DNA of 64,000 nt from DATKYQ01 sp964640665. Its GTDB lineage: Bacteria > Myxococcota > B64-G9. A program made the position numbers and the translations under genes. The DNA lies in NCBI GenBank assembly GCA_964640665.1, contig CAZXHT010000013.1, positions 20,492 through 84,491 on the forward strand, written 5' to 3'. The notes beneath the pieces were generated by a model. The model did not search any database and was not told the DNA's origin. It saw only the letters and a list, made by a program, of their open reading frames with translations. Shown here one piece after another: positions 9,832-17,862 of this stretch (within the stretch, counting starts at the first letter, position 1; each line of letters begins with the position of its first letter).

Positions 9832-9883
9832 TTGCTGGTGTATTATTGTTGACCATGTCTTCTGCATTCACGTGAGGTTGGAG

Positions 9884-12800
9884 ATGCGCTCGAAAACTAC
9901 CGCCCTTTTTTCATTGACGTTTCTTTCTATCGCCTGCCTGGCATTTTTCTCTTGCGGGGGCCAGACGACTTCCAATGACAGCGGTGTGATCGTCTGCCAA
10001 ACCAGCGACGACTGCCCCGCGGGCCTGTTCTGCAACGACGGCGTCTGTGCGCACATTGAAGACGGTGAGCCCGTAACCGATGGAGGAGACGGAGGCCCGG
10101 ACGCAGACGGCGGCGACGTCACGGACAGCGGGCCGGGTGAGCCGGACATCGAGACGGAGCCCATCGCGCTCGAGTTCGGCAACGGGCGCATCGGGGTCAA
10201 GGTCGAGCGCCTGCTTGTGGCCCGTAACGTGGGCGATGCCGATCTGAGCCTGTTGTCGCTTGCGCTCGAAGCGGGCACCAGCACCGAGTTCGACGTCCAC
10301 CCCGAAGGAAGCCTAAACATCACTCTGAGACCGGGCGAAGAATACGAGATCCTGGTAAGCTACACCCCGACAGACGGCCTGGCCGACCAGGGCGCACTGC
10401 TGGTAAGCTCCAACGATCCGGACGAGGCCCTGTTGCGCGTGCCGCTCTCGTCTTCCTACAAGGGCTCGTCTGAGATAACTCTTATCAACGACCCGGTCGA
10501 GGCCGGGCCGCAACTTGCAGAAATCGACTTCGGCAACGTTCCTGTTGGAGCCAGCACGCAGCGAACCGTCTACCTGAAAAACACAGGGCGCGCCAATGCC
10601 GTGCTTGCAATCGACGACGCCCGCACCGAGCCGCCCTCGAGTCTGTATTTTTCCGTGCAGATTTTTCCCGACCTGCCGGCCTACCTGAGCCCCGATCCCG
10701 GCCCGTGCAGTAACGATCCCGACTGCGAGGGTAATGCCGTCTGCAGCTCGGGCGCCTGCGTCGATCAGGCGGGCCATGTCCAAGGCGTGGTCACCTTGAC
10801 GCTGCGCTTCACACCCGGCGCCGCAGGTTTTGTTACCGAAGCATTGATAGTCACCAATGACGAGGACGACGCCGGCGGCGACGGCGACGAGCGCCCGCTG
10901 GTGGTTCCGTTGGTCGGGCGGGGGATCTTGCCCGAGTTGGAGATCGTTCCCAATCCGATCGACTTCGATAGCTGGTTCGTCGGCCAGCAGGCCGAACAAA
11001 CAGTCACCCTGCGCAACCTCGGCCAACAGGATCTGACCATCGATTCGCTGGCGCTCGAGAGCGGCGATCCATTCACGCTCGACAGCGGTGGTCAGTCGAG
11101 TTGGACGCTCGCGCCCGACACCGAGGCCCAGGTCACGATCGGTTACGCTCCCCTGTCCCCGGGCGCATTCCAGGACGTTTTGATCGCCACCAGCAACGAT
11201 CCGGAAAGCCCGGCCCGGGTGGACGTGCTGGCAAGCGCCGTTACGGCTCCGGCGATCGAGACCTTACCCGCGCAGATCGACTTCGGCGAGATACAGCTTT
11301 CGCAAATCGCTTCTATAGATGTGCAGATTGCAAACAACGGCGGCAGCGACCTGGTCGTCGGTGATATCAGGTTGAGTCCGGGAAGCTCGGACGCCTTCAG
11401 CGTCCTGCAGTCGCTTCTACCCGCCATCGCTCCCGGCCAGAGCCGGACGCTTAATGTGATCTACTACCCGACCGCTCCGGTTGGCGCGGACGGCGGCACG
11501 ATCGAGATCGAAAGCAACGATCCGGCCAGCCCCGTTGCCACAATCGATCTGACGGGAGTGGGCACAGACCCGGCCGTCGTGGCCGAGCCGGCCTCGGTCG
11601 ACTTCGGCCCGATCTATCTCGGTTTCGAGGCCGGCCCGGCAACCATCGCAGTCCGCAACGATGGGTTCGGAACCCTGACGATCAACGCCGTCGGCCTGGC
11701 GGCCGGCACCGAACCGGAGTTCTCTCTACGCAACCTGCCGGCGCTACCCGCCGATCTGGCGTCCGGCGAGAGCGTCACCGTCGACCTTTACTACACTCCG
11801 CTCGGCACCGGGCTGCGCTCTAGCACGATCCAGGTGCTGAGTTCCGACCAGGACAATCCGCTGCTTGCGATCCCCATCGCCGGCACCGGCAGCAACTGCC
11901 CGGCCGGCTTCTGGGACATCGACGGCGATCCCGGCAACGGCTGCGAGTATGCCTGTGATCTGTCGAACGGCGGGGTCGAGGATTGCGACGGCGTGGACAA
12001 CGACTGCGACGCGCAAATCGACGAGGATCTGACATCGCGCACCTGTTCGATAGACAACCAGTGGGGCACCTGCAACGGCCAGGAGATCTGCGCGGGGTCG
12101 GCCGGCTGGGAGGGCTGCGATGCCGAAACACCAGCCGCAGAAACTTGCGATACGGCCGACAACGACTGCGACGGCTTCACGGACGCCAACGACAGCAGCC
12201 TGGCACTGTTGCCTTGCGAGATGCAGGCCGGGGCCTGCACAGGCGCCGCGCACCGGGCCGGGTTGTGCGTCGACGGCAGCTGGAACCCGTGCGAGACAAT
12301 CGACTACCTGGCAAACAATGGAAACTTCGCGACGACAGAAAACTGTGACGGCATCGACAACAACTGCGACGGGGCGACCGACGAGGGGCTGACCACGCGA
12401 GTCTGTTACCAGACCAATCCATGGGGAAGCTGCCCAGGTACGGAGAGTTGCGCAGGATCAAACGGCTGGATGGGCTGCAACGCGCCGGCCCCGACCCAGG
12501 AAATCTGCGACACTTATGACAACAACTGCGACGGGCTGACCGACACCGACGACGGCACGCTGTTGCTTGCGGCTTGCGAGTTGCAGTCCGGCGTTTGCGC
12601 TGGCGCGGTGCATCGGGCGGGGCTGTGCGTCGGGGGAAGCTGGCAGCCCTGCCAAGCCGTCGACTACGGGCCGATCTTCGGCGTCGAGGCATGCGGCAAC
12701 GCACTGGACGAGGACTGCTCGGGGGCCGCAGAAGACAAGGACACCGACGGGGACACTTTCCTGGATGCCGCCTGTGGCGGGGCCGACTGTGACGATCTCG

Positions 12801-14071
12801 ACCCGGCCACCCACCCGGGAGCCACCGAGATCCCCGATGCCCACGACAACGACTGCGACACACTGGTCGACGAGGGCCTGATCCCGGCCGGGGCGGTCAT
12901 AGTCACCGAGATCATGAAAGATCCCTCCGCCGTCAGCGACACATACGGCGAGTACCTGGAGCTGACCAACGTCTGGTCGAACCCCGTCAACCTCGATTCC
13001 TGGACCATCCACGACGACGACACCGACGGTCACCAGATCGTCAAGCCCTCGGGCATCGTCATCGCCCCGGGCCAGTCAGCCGTACTGTGCCGCAACGACA
13101 ACGTCTCTCTCAACGGCGGTGTTGCGTGCGACTATGACTACGATGACTTCATCCTGGGTCAGACGTCCGGAGGGGAAGACGAGGTTGTCCTGGAACTCGA
13201 TGGTTTCGAGATAGACCGGGTCGTCTACCTGAATAACTCATGGCCGGATATCGCCGGCCATTCGATGAACCTCGACCCGGCCGCCTATGATACCGCCGCC
13301 AACGATCTCGTCGCCAACTGGTGCGACACGCCCACCAGCGATGCCTACAAGCTGCCCGGTGGCGACTGGGGCACGCCGGGAGCGTTCAATCCCACCTGCT
13401 CGGGCAACCTGGCGGTGTTGGCCGTTAATCCGGTCTCGGGCATCGACGCCGGCGGCGAAACGCTCATTATTATCGGCTCGGGCTTGACCGGCGCCAATGC
13501 CGTAAAAGTCGGGTCACTCGACTGCGCCGCCTACACCGTTGTCGATGATACCCACATCTCGTGCACTACCCCGGCCCAGGCTGCGGGCGACTACGACGTC
13601 ACGGTAGTCAAGGGAGTAAACTCGAAAACTCTTTCGGCGGGCTACCGCTATACCGCAGAGGCCACGGCCACGAACATCGACTGGTGCGTATTGCAATACC
13701 CAAACGCGCTCAGCGCCACGGCCGGTGCTCCAACCGCGCTGATCTTCGGCCGTATTTACAAGGCCGGCGTGACCGAGCCGGCCGGACCACCGGCGGGCAT
13801 CTCGGTCCAGGTTGGTTACGGCGCACAGTCGAGTGACCCGCGCGTCACACCGGGCTGGGCATGGTCCGACGCCGTCTGGAACCCTTCCTGTCCCGATTGC
13901 GGCAACGACGATGAGTTTATGCGCAGCCTGACGGTCGAGTTGCCCGGCAACTACAGCTATGCCTACCGTTTCAGCGAGGACGGCGGCTACACGTTTGTCT
14001 ACGCCGACTTGCCTCCGGGCACCACGGACGGCTTCTCGACCGCCGAGCTCGGCGCTCTTGACGTGCAGTGA
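9884..14071 (+). CDS. Giant multidomain repeat lipoprotein (ASH/choice-of-anchor-D, MopE-like, lamin-tail, TIG)
   Basis: The ATG at 9884 follows GTGAGGTTGGAG and begins a lipoprotein signal ending AFFSC, giving 1395 residues. In order there is a Cys motif (CQTSDDCPAGLFCNDGVC) and an Asp/Gly-rich linker to about residue 85. Five or six ASH/choice-of-anchor-D beta domains follow to about 665 (repeated IDFG.V..G......V.L.N.G and SNDPDSP-type ends). About five MopE-like metal-binding motifs (CDGVDNDCDAQIDED type) run to about 1000. A lamin-tail domain (VIVTEIMKDPSAV...GEYLELTN) covers about 1005-1160, and a TIG domain about 1175-1250. The C-terminal module (WCVLQYP, GNDDEF, YAYRFSEDGG) is also found in the IPT/TIG protein across the divergent promoter. 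No catalytic residues were seen. It is probably a calcium-stabilised surface protein. The subtilase gene starts about 1 base after its stop. Confidence 0.88.
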   Translation: MRSKTTALFSLTFLSIACLAFFSCGGQTTSNDSGVIVCQTSDDCPAGLFCNDGVCAHIEDGEPVTDGGDGGPDADGGDVTDSGPGEPDIETEPIALEFGNGRIGVKVERLLVARNVGDADLSLLSLALEAGTSTEFDVHPEGSLNITLRPGEEYEILVSYTPTDGLADQGALLVSSNDPDEALLRVPLSSSYKGSSEITLINDPVEAGPQLAEIDFGNVPVGASTQRTVYLKNTGRANAVLAIDDARTEPPSSLYFSVQIFPDLPAYLSPDPGPCSNDPDCEGNAVCSSGACVDQAGHVQGVVTLTLRFTPGAAGFVTEALIVTNDEDDAGGDGDERPLVVPLVGRGILPELEIVPNPIDFDSWFVGQQAEQTVTLRNLGQQDLTIDSLALESGDPFTLDSGGQSSWTLAPDTEAQVTIGYAPLSPGAFQDVLIATSNDPESPARVDVLASAVTAPAIETLPAQIDFGEIQLSQIASIDVQIANNGGSDLVVGDIRLSPGSSDAFSVLQSLLPAIAPGQSRTLNVIYYPTAPVGADGGTIEIESNDPASPVATIDLTGVGTDPAVVAEPASVDFGPIYLGFEAGPATIAVRNDGFGTLTINAVGLAAGTEPEFSLRNLPALPADLASGESVTVDLYYTPLGTGLRSSTIQVLSSDQDNPLLAIPIAGTGSNCPAGFWDIDGDPGNGCEYACDLSNGGVEDCDGVDNDCDAQIDEDLTSRTCSIDNQWGTCNGQEICAGSAGWEGCDAETPAAETCDTADNDCDGFTDANDSSLALLPCEMQAGACTGAAHRAGLCVDGSWNPCETIDYLANNGNFATTENCDGIDNNCDGATDEGLTTRVCYQTNPWGSCPGTESCAGSNGWMGCNAPAPTQEICDTYDNNCDGLTDTDDGTLLLAACELQSGVCAGAVHRAGLCVGGSWQPCQAVDYGPIFGVEACGNALDEDCSGAAEDKDTDGDTFLDAACGGADCDDLDPATHPGATEIPDAHDNDCDTLVDEGLIPAGAVIVTEIMKDPSAVSDTYGEYLELTNVWSNPVNLDSWTIHDDDTDGHQIVKPSGIVIAPGQSAVLCRNDNVSLNGGVACDYDYDDFILGQTSGGEDEVVLELDGFEIDRVVYLNNSWPDIAGHSMNLDPAAYDTAANDLVANWCDTPTSDAYKLPGGDWGTPGAFNPTCSGNLAVLAVNPVSGIDAGGETLIIIGSGLTGANAVKVGSLDCAAYTVVDDTHISCTTPAQAAGDYDVTVVKGVNSKTLSAGYRYTAEATATNIDWCVLQYPNALSATAGAPTALIFGRIYKAGVTEPAGPPAGISVQVGYGAQSSDPRVTPGWAWSDAVWNPSCPDCGNDDEFMRSLTVELPGNYSYAYRFSEDGGYTFVYADLPPGTTDGFSTAELGALDVQ

Positions 14072-14072
14072 G

Positions 14073-15833
14073 TTGAAGTACACGCCGACATTCTTGTTGG
14101 TATTTTTCACATCGCTTCAGGTCGCTGCGCCGGCTGCCGGCGGTCGGCTGTCCTACTTTCGCCATGACGGCCGTCGAGTATCGATCGAGCCCGTCCGCCG
14201 CGCGGGCAAGCTCGTAATCCCGATCCCGGGCCGGCGCCCGGTAATCATCGGGCGCGACGTCATCGTTCGCCTGCGGCCCGGAGACGATCCCCGCTCTTTG
14301 CCGCCGACGGGTCTTACACCGATCAGACGAATACGTGGACTCGACAACACCTGGTTGCTAAGCGCGCCAGACGAGCCGAGCGCCGTTCGGGCTTGCGCCG
14401 CCGTGTTCGAGTCGAAGCGCGCGGTCTGGGCCGTTCCCGACTTCAGCGTTCCGATCGAGCTGATGCACACACCCGACGATCCGCTCTATCCCGAGCAGTG
14501 GCACCTGAAAAGCCCGCGCGGACAGGACATCGCGGCAGAGGATGCCTGGGACATCACCCGCGGAGACCCGCAGGTAGTGGTGGCTGTGCTAGATACGGGA
14601 GTCGGAGTTCACCCCGACCTCGACCCGGCCCGCATGCTGAAGCCCAGAAATATCCTGACCGGCACGGACGACGCAACTCCATCGAACCTTGCCATCGACG
14701 CCCACGGTACCGCCTGTATGGGTCTGGTCGCGGCCACGGCCGACAACCAGACGGGTGTGAGCGGAGTATGCCCGCGCTGCTCCGGGATGCCGGTGCGCAT
14801 CTTCGACGACTTCGCCCAGATGGCGACGATCTCCGAGATCGCGGAAGGCATCGGTTACGCCACAGACGAAGGCGCCTGGGTGATCTCCAACAGCTGGGGC
14901 ATCGGCCAGGAACTGATCGACCAGGGCGGGATCGACATGACGCCGCTGTACGAGGCCGTGCGCCACGCTGTCGAAAGCGGCCGGGCCGGCAAGGGCTGCG
15001 TGGTATTGTTTGCAGCCGGCAACGGCGACGCCGATCTGAACGCCCAGCCGATAGGCTCCGACGAGTTGCCGGCCATGGACGAAACCATCGCCGTAGGCGC
15101 CTGCGGTCATGACGGCTACGTCGCGCGTTACTCCGACTACGGTTCGTGCGTCTCGGTGCTGACTCCAAGCTGGAGCGGCCAATCCGGCGACCCCAAGATC
15201 CTGACGCTGGATACCGCCGGCGACGCCGGCTACAACAAGGCCGGCGAGCACTACAAGAGCGAGCCGGGCCAGGGCGACGTATCCACGGGCGCGAGCGAGC
15301 CCGATGCCGAAGGCGACTACACCCGATATTTCGGCGGCACCTCGGCGGCCACACCGATAGCGGCCGGTGTGGCGGCGTTGGTTTTATCGGCCAACCCGGA
15401 TCTCGATTACCACCAGGTAAGAGACATACTGCAGTCGACCGCCGAGAAGGTAGGCGACATAGAATATATTGACGGCCGCGACGATCATTATGGCTACGGC
15501 CGGGTGCATGCGCTACGAGCGGTTGCGGTTGCGAAATACGGCCGTGACAACATTGACGGTGAACCCTGCGTCCTGGACCTGAACTGCGCCGGAGTCTGCC
15601 GCACAGACCAGCCGGACGCCGGCCAGCCAGCCTGCGCCACAACCTGCGCCCAGCCCGAAGACTGCCCCGAAGACCAGGATTGCCTTTCAGGCTACTGCGG
15701 GCCCGAGCTACCCGAACCAGTCATAGAAGGCGGCTGCGGCTGCAAGACTCCGGTGCGAGGCGAACCCAACATATGGCCGTTGGCACTGCTTGTCTTCCTC
15801 GTGTGCAAGCAGCGCCGACACCTATCGATATAA
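14073..15833 (+). CDS. S8 family subtilisin-like serine protease with MYXO-CTERM-like tail
   Basis: The catalytic triad is visible: Asp in VLDTGVGVHPD (about residue 174), His in DAHGTACM (about 211) and Ser in GGTSAATPIAAGVAAL (about 424), with the oxyanion Asn in FAAGNGD. The only ATG in frame (13959) would fuse a Ser/Arg-rich non-signal stretch that overlaps the upstream gene. A TTG at 14073 gives a proper signal peptide (MKYTPTFLLVFFTSLQ) and sits right after the upstream stop at 14069-14071, so I chose it; the product is 586 residues. The C-terminus is Cys-rich, then GGCGCKTPV, a hydrophobic segment (WPLALLVFLV) and KQRR, which matches the plan of MYXO-CTERM sorting tails. It is probably secreted and surface-anchored, and co-transcribed with the giant lipoprotein, perhaps maturing it. 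Confidence 0.88.
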   Translation: MKYTPTFLLVFFTSLQVAAPAAGGRLSYFRHDGRRVSIEPVRRAGKLVIPIPGRRPVIIGRDVIVRLRPGDDPRSLPPTGLTPIRRIRGLDNTWLLSAPDEPSAVRACAAVFESKRAVWAVPDFSVPIELMHTPDDPLYPEQWHLKSPRGQDIAAEDAWDITRGDPQVVVAVLDTGVGVHPDLDPARMLKPRNILTGTDDATPSNLAIDAHGTACMGLVAATADNQTGVSGVCPRCSGMPVRIFDDFAQMATISEIAEGIGYATDEGAWVISNSWGIGQELIDQGGIDMTPLYEAVRHAVESGRAGKGCVVLFAAGNGDADLNAQPIGSDELPAMDETIAVGACGHDGYVARYSDYGSCVSVLTPSWSGQSGDPKILTLDTAGDAGYNKAGEHYKSEPGQGDVSTGASEPDAEGDYTRYFGGTSAATPIAAGVAALVLSANPDLDYHQVRDILQSTAEKVGDIEYIDGRDDHYGYGRVHALRAVAVAKYGRDNIDGEPCVLDLNCAGVCRTDQPDAGQPACATTCAQPEDCPEDQDCLSGYCGPELPEPVIEGGCGCKTPVRGEPNIWPLALLVFLVCKQRRHLSI

Positions 15834-15854
15834 GAATCAGTCCAATCAGGGGTC

Positions 15855-16982
15855 CTACGAAAGGTCAAGACCGGCGAGCCAGGCCGCGGCCTTTCTTACC
15901 TCGAGACCATCGGGATATGTTCGTTCTCGATCCAGCTTGTGGACCAACTGGACAGCCATGGCGTCTCGAAAGTATTTGCGGAAATGACCGAAATGCTTGC
16001 TTGCCTGCGCATCGGATTGTTTCACCTCGATCAGGTGACTTACAACACCCTCACGGGCCAAGGCAAAGTCGATCTCCTTGCCGTCCTTGGTGCGCAGGTA
16101 GTGCAACCCTATGTTCTCTCCAAAGCAGTCTTGCCGCAGGTGGATCTCCTTCAACAAGGCACATGCGACTACGTTCTCGAGACGCGCTCCCTGATCGTCG
16201 CCGGCAACTTGGCCGCTGTCTATGAAGTAATACTTGGGTGCCTTTCGCAGGGAGCGGGCGATCTTGGTGCTGTACGGTCTCACTGGAAAGATGACATACA
16301 GGTTCTCCAACATGAAAATCCAGCGCTTGACGGTTTTGGCGTCGCACTGAAGATCACCTGCCAAGTTGGCATGGGAGATCGGCGAGCCGACCCTGTGCCG
16401 CAGAAGTTCGATCAATGTCTCGATTGACTGGATGTTGTGTACTGATTCCAGATCGATCAGATCCTGCCGCAGAATGATATCCAGGTGCGTTCTTCGCCAG
16501 CGTTTGTAAAAAATTGAATCGCCGTTCAAAAAAGGTTCAGGAAAGCCCCCCACCGCAAGCAGGCGATCCAGGGCCGCGTCGGGCGCCAGCACCTCTCGTG
16601 ACTCCTTGATGTCGATCGGGTGCAGGCGGTGATGAAAGTAGCGTCCCGCCAGCGAGTCGCCGGTCTTGCGCGCCGTGTCCAAGCGGGCGCTTCCAGTAAC
16701 CAGGATCCCGGGCGGGATGCCCTCCACGTCGTAGATTCCCTTGAGCCAGGACTTCCAGTTCTTCATCTTGTGTAGTTCATCAAAAATGACGAGCTTCTTG
16801 GCGCGGTCCCAGGCGCGGTCCGCGATCAGCCGGCGATGCTCGGGATAGTCAAAGTTCAGGTAGTCATTGCTTTCGATGATCATCTTGGAAAGGGTCGTCT
16901 TGCCCACCTGGCGAGGCCCCGCAAGAAGAACAACCTTCTTGACGAGATCTGTAGTGATCTGACTTTTTTGAGCCCGTTCCAT
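15855..16982 (-). CDS. AAA-type ATP-binding protein of the DUF4143 family
   Basis: The product has 375 residues, usual for the family. A Walker A motif (AGPRQVGKTTLSK) is near residue 21, Walker B (LVIFDELHKMKNWK) near 65, and the sensor motif VTGSARLD near 100. The C-terminal half contains a DUF4143-like segment with ENLYVIFPVRPYS, YFIDSG and a nuclease-like HYLRTKDGKEIDFAL followed by IEVKQSD. That ends in a D-(x)n-ExK pattern resembling PD-(D/E)XK folds. Members are common orphan ATPases of uncertain role, and some are found near mobile or toxin-like genes. It is convergent with the subtilase and divergent from the HAD gene. The ribosome site is weak. Confidence 0.85.
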   Translation of the reverse strand: MERAQKSQITTDLVKKVVLLAGPRQVGKTTLSKMIIESNDYLNFDYPEHRRLIADRAWDRAKKLVIFDELHKMKNWKSWLKGIYDVEGIPPGILVTGSARLDTARKTGDSLAGRYFHHRLHPIDIKESREVLAPDAALDRLLAVGGFPEPFLNGDSIFYKRWRRTHLDIILRQDLIDLESVHNIQSIETLIELLRHRVGSPISHANLAGDLQCDAKTVKRWIFMLENLYVIFPVRPYSTKIARSLRKAPKYYFIDSGQVAGDDQGARLENVVACALLKEIHLRQDCFGENIGLHYLRTKDGKEIDFALAREGVVSHLIEVKQSDAQASKHFGHFRKYFRDAMAVQLVHKLDRERTYPDGLEVRKAAAWLAGLDLS

Positions 16983-17069
16983 ATGACCATTCTGGCGCGC
17001 AATCCAGAAAAGTCAAGACTTTTATGGACAGTGCGCCTGAAAAGTCAGGAAATTCTCATTTTACCTTTC

Positions 17070-17097
17070 TTGCACACTGGTCCAGACAGCATATATT
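17070..17097 (+). promoter_or_regulatory. Putative promoter giving a nearly leaderless HAD mRNA
   Basis: TTGCAC (17070-17075) and TATATT (17092-17097) are separated by 16 bases. The -10 ends only 7 bases before the ATG at 17105, so transcription should begin at or next to the start codon. No purine-rich ribosome site is present upstream, which agrees with a leaderless message. Confidence 0.4.
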
Positions 17098-17104
17098 ACG
17101 GGGT

Positions 17105-17773
17105 ATGAACGTTGCGGCTTTTTTCGACCTGGATAAGACCCTGCTGACTATAAACAGCGGGCGCTTGTGGATGCAGTGCGAGAGGCGGGACGGACGACTG
17201 TCTAGCTGGCACATGGCCGAGGCCGCCTTGTACTTTGTGGCCTACCGCTTCGGCCTGATCGACATGGAGTACGCCATGGGTCGCGCGCTGAAAACCATCC
17301 GCGGTCTCGAAGAGATTGTCCTGCGGCGACGGACGCGCGCCTGGTTCACCGACGAGGTTCTAAAGTACGCGGCGCCCGGCGCCCGGGCGGCGATTGCCGG
17401 GCACCGCGGGCAAGGACATAGGCTGGTGCTTCTGACCTCATCGTCACCTTACGAATCAGAGGCCGCGGCTGAGTTCTTCGGCCTGGAAGATTTCCTGTGC
17501 ACCCGCTACGAAGTCACAGACGGCCTATTCACTGGAGAGGCCATCAAGCCGTTATGCTACGGCGCCGGAAAAGTGGAATACGCCCGGCGTTGGGCCCGGG
17601 AACACGACGTGGATCTTGCGACCAGCTACTTCTACAGCGACTCGATCACCGACCTGCCCATGCTGCAGGCGGTCGGCAATCCGCGCATCGTCGCGCCCGA
17701 CCCGCGATTGAAACGCCAAGCCCGCAAGAACGGCTGGCCCGTGCTCGACTGGTCTGCCGGAGAACAGGGGTAG
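17105..17773 (+). CDS. HAD-IB family (SerB-like) phosphatase
   Basis: The product has 222 residues starting MNVAAFFDLDKTLL, where Asp8 and Asp10 form the HAD motif I DxDx(T). Motif II is in VLLTSSSPYESEAA, a conserved Lys lies in EAIKPLCYGAGK, and motif III is YFYSDSITDLPML. The helical cap between motifs I and II fits the HAD-IB subclass, which includes phosphoserine phosphatase-like and lysophosphatidate-related enzymes. The upstream 27 codons of the open frame are rejected because this start begins directly with motif I. It has its own promoter and no close partner gene. The substrate cannot be read from the sequence. Confidence 0.88.
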   Translation: MNVAAFFDLDKTLLTINSGRLWMQCERRDGRLSSWHMAEAALYFVAYRFGLIDMEYAMGRALKTIRGLEEIVLRRRTRAWFTDEVLKYAAPGARAAIAGHRGQGHRLVLLTSSSPYESEAAAEFFGLEDFLCTRYEVTDGLFTGEAIKPLCYGAGKVEYARRWAREHDVDLATSYFYSDSITDLPMLQAVGNPRIVAPDPRLKRQARKNGWPVLDWSAGEQG

Positions 17774-17833
17774 CAGCTATAGCGTCAACTTCCATGAATA
17801 AAACTTCTCGGGGTCAGTACCGGCAACCTTTGG

Positions 17834-17842
17834 TGCTATAAT
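17834..17842 (+). promoter_or_regulatory. Extended -10 promoter of the heparinase-like lipoprotein gene
   Basis: TGC followed by a perfect TATAAT (17837-17842) forms an extended -10. No clear -35 is seen, which is acceptable for the extended type. Transcription would begin near 17849, giving a leader of about 13 bases that holds GGGAGGT before the GTG at 17863. Confidence 0.5.
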
Positions 17843-17862
17843 GGCTGACCGGGAGGTACAAC

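Noticed and set aside
12000..13000. Repeated DNxCDGxxDE codons looking like DNA tandem repeats
   Set aside because: They are degenerate at the DNA level and explained by protein repeats of MopE type, not by a CRISPR array or satellite.
13959..14072. ATG start for the subtilase
   Set aside because: It would add a Ser/Thr/Arg-rich stretch without signal character that overlaps the giant lipoprotein gene; the TTG at 14073 gives a proper signal.
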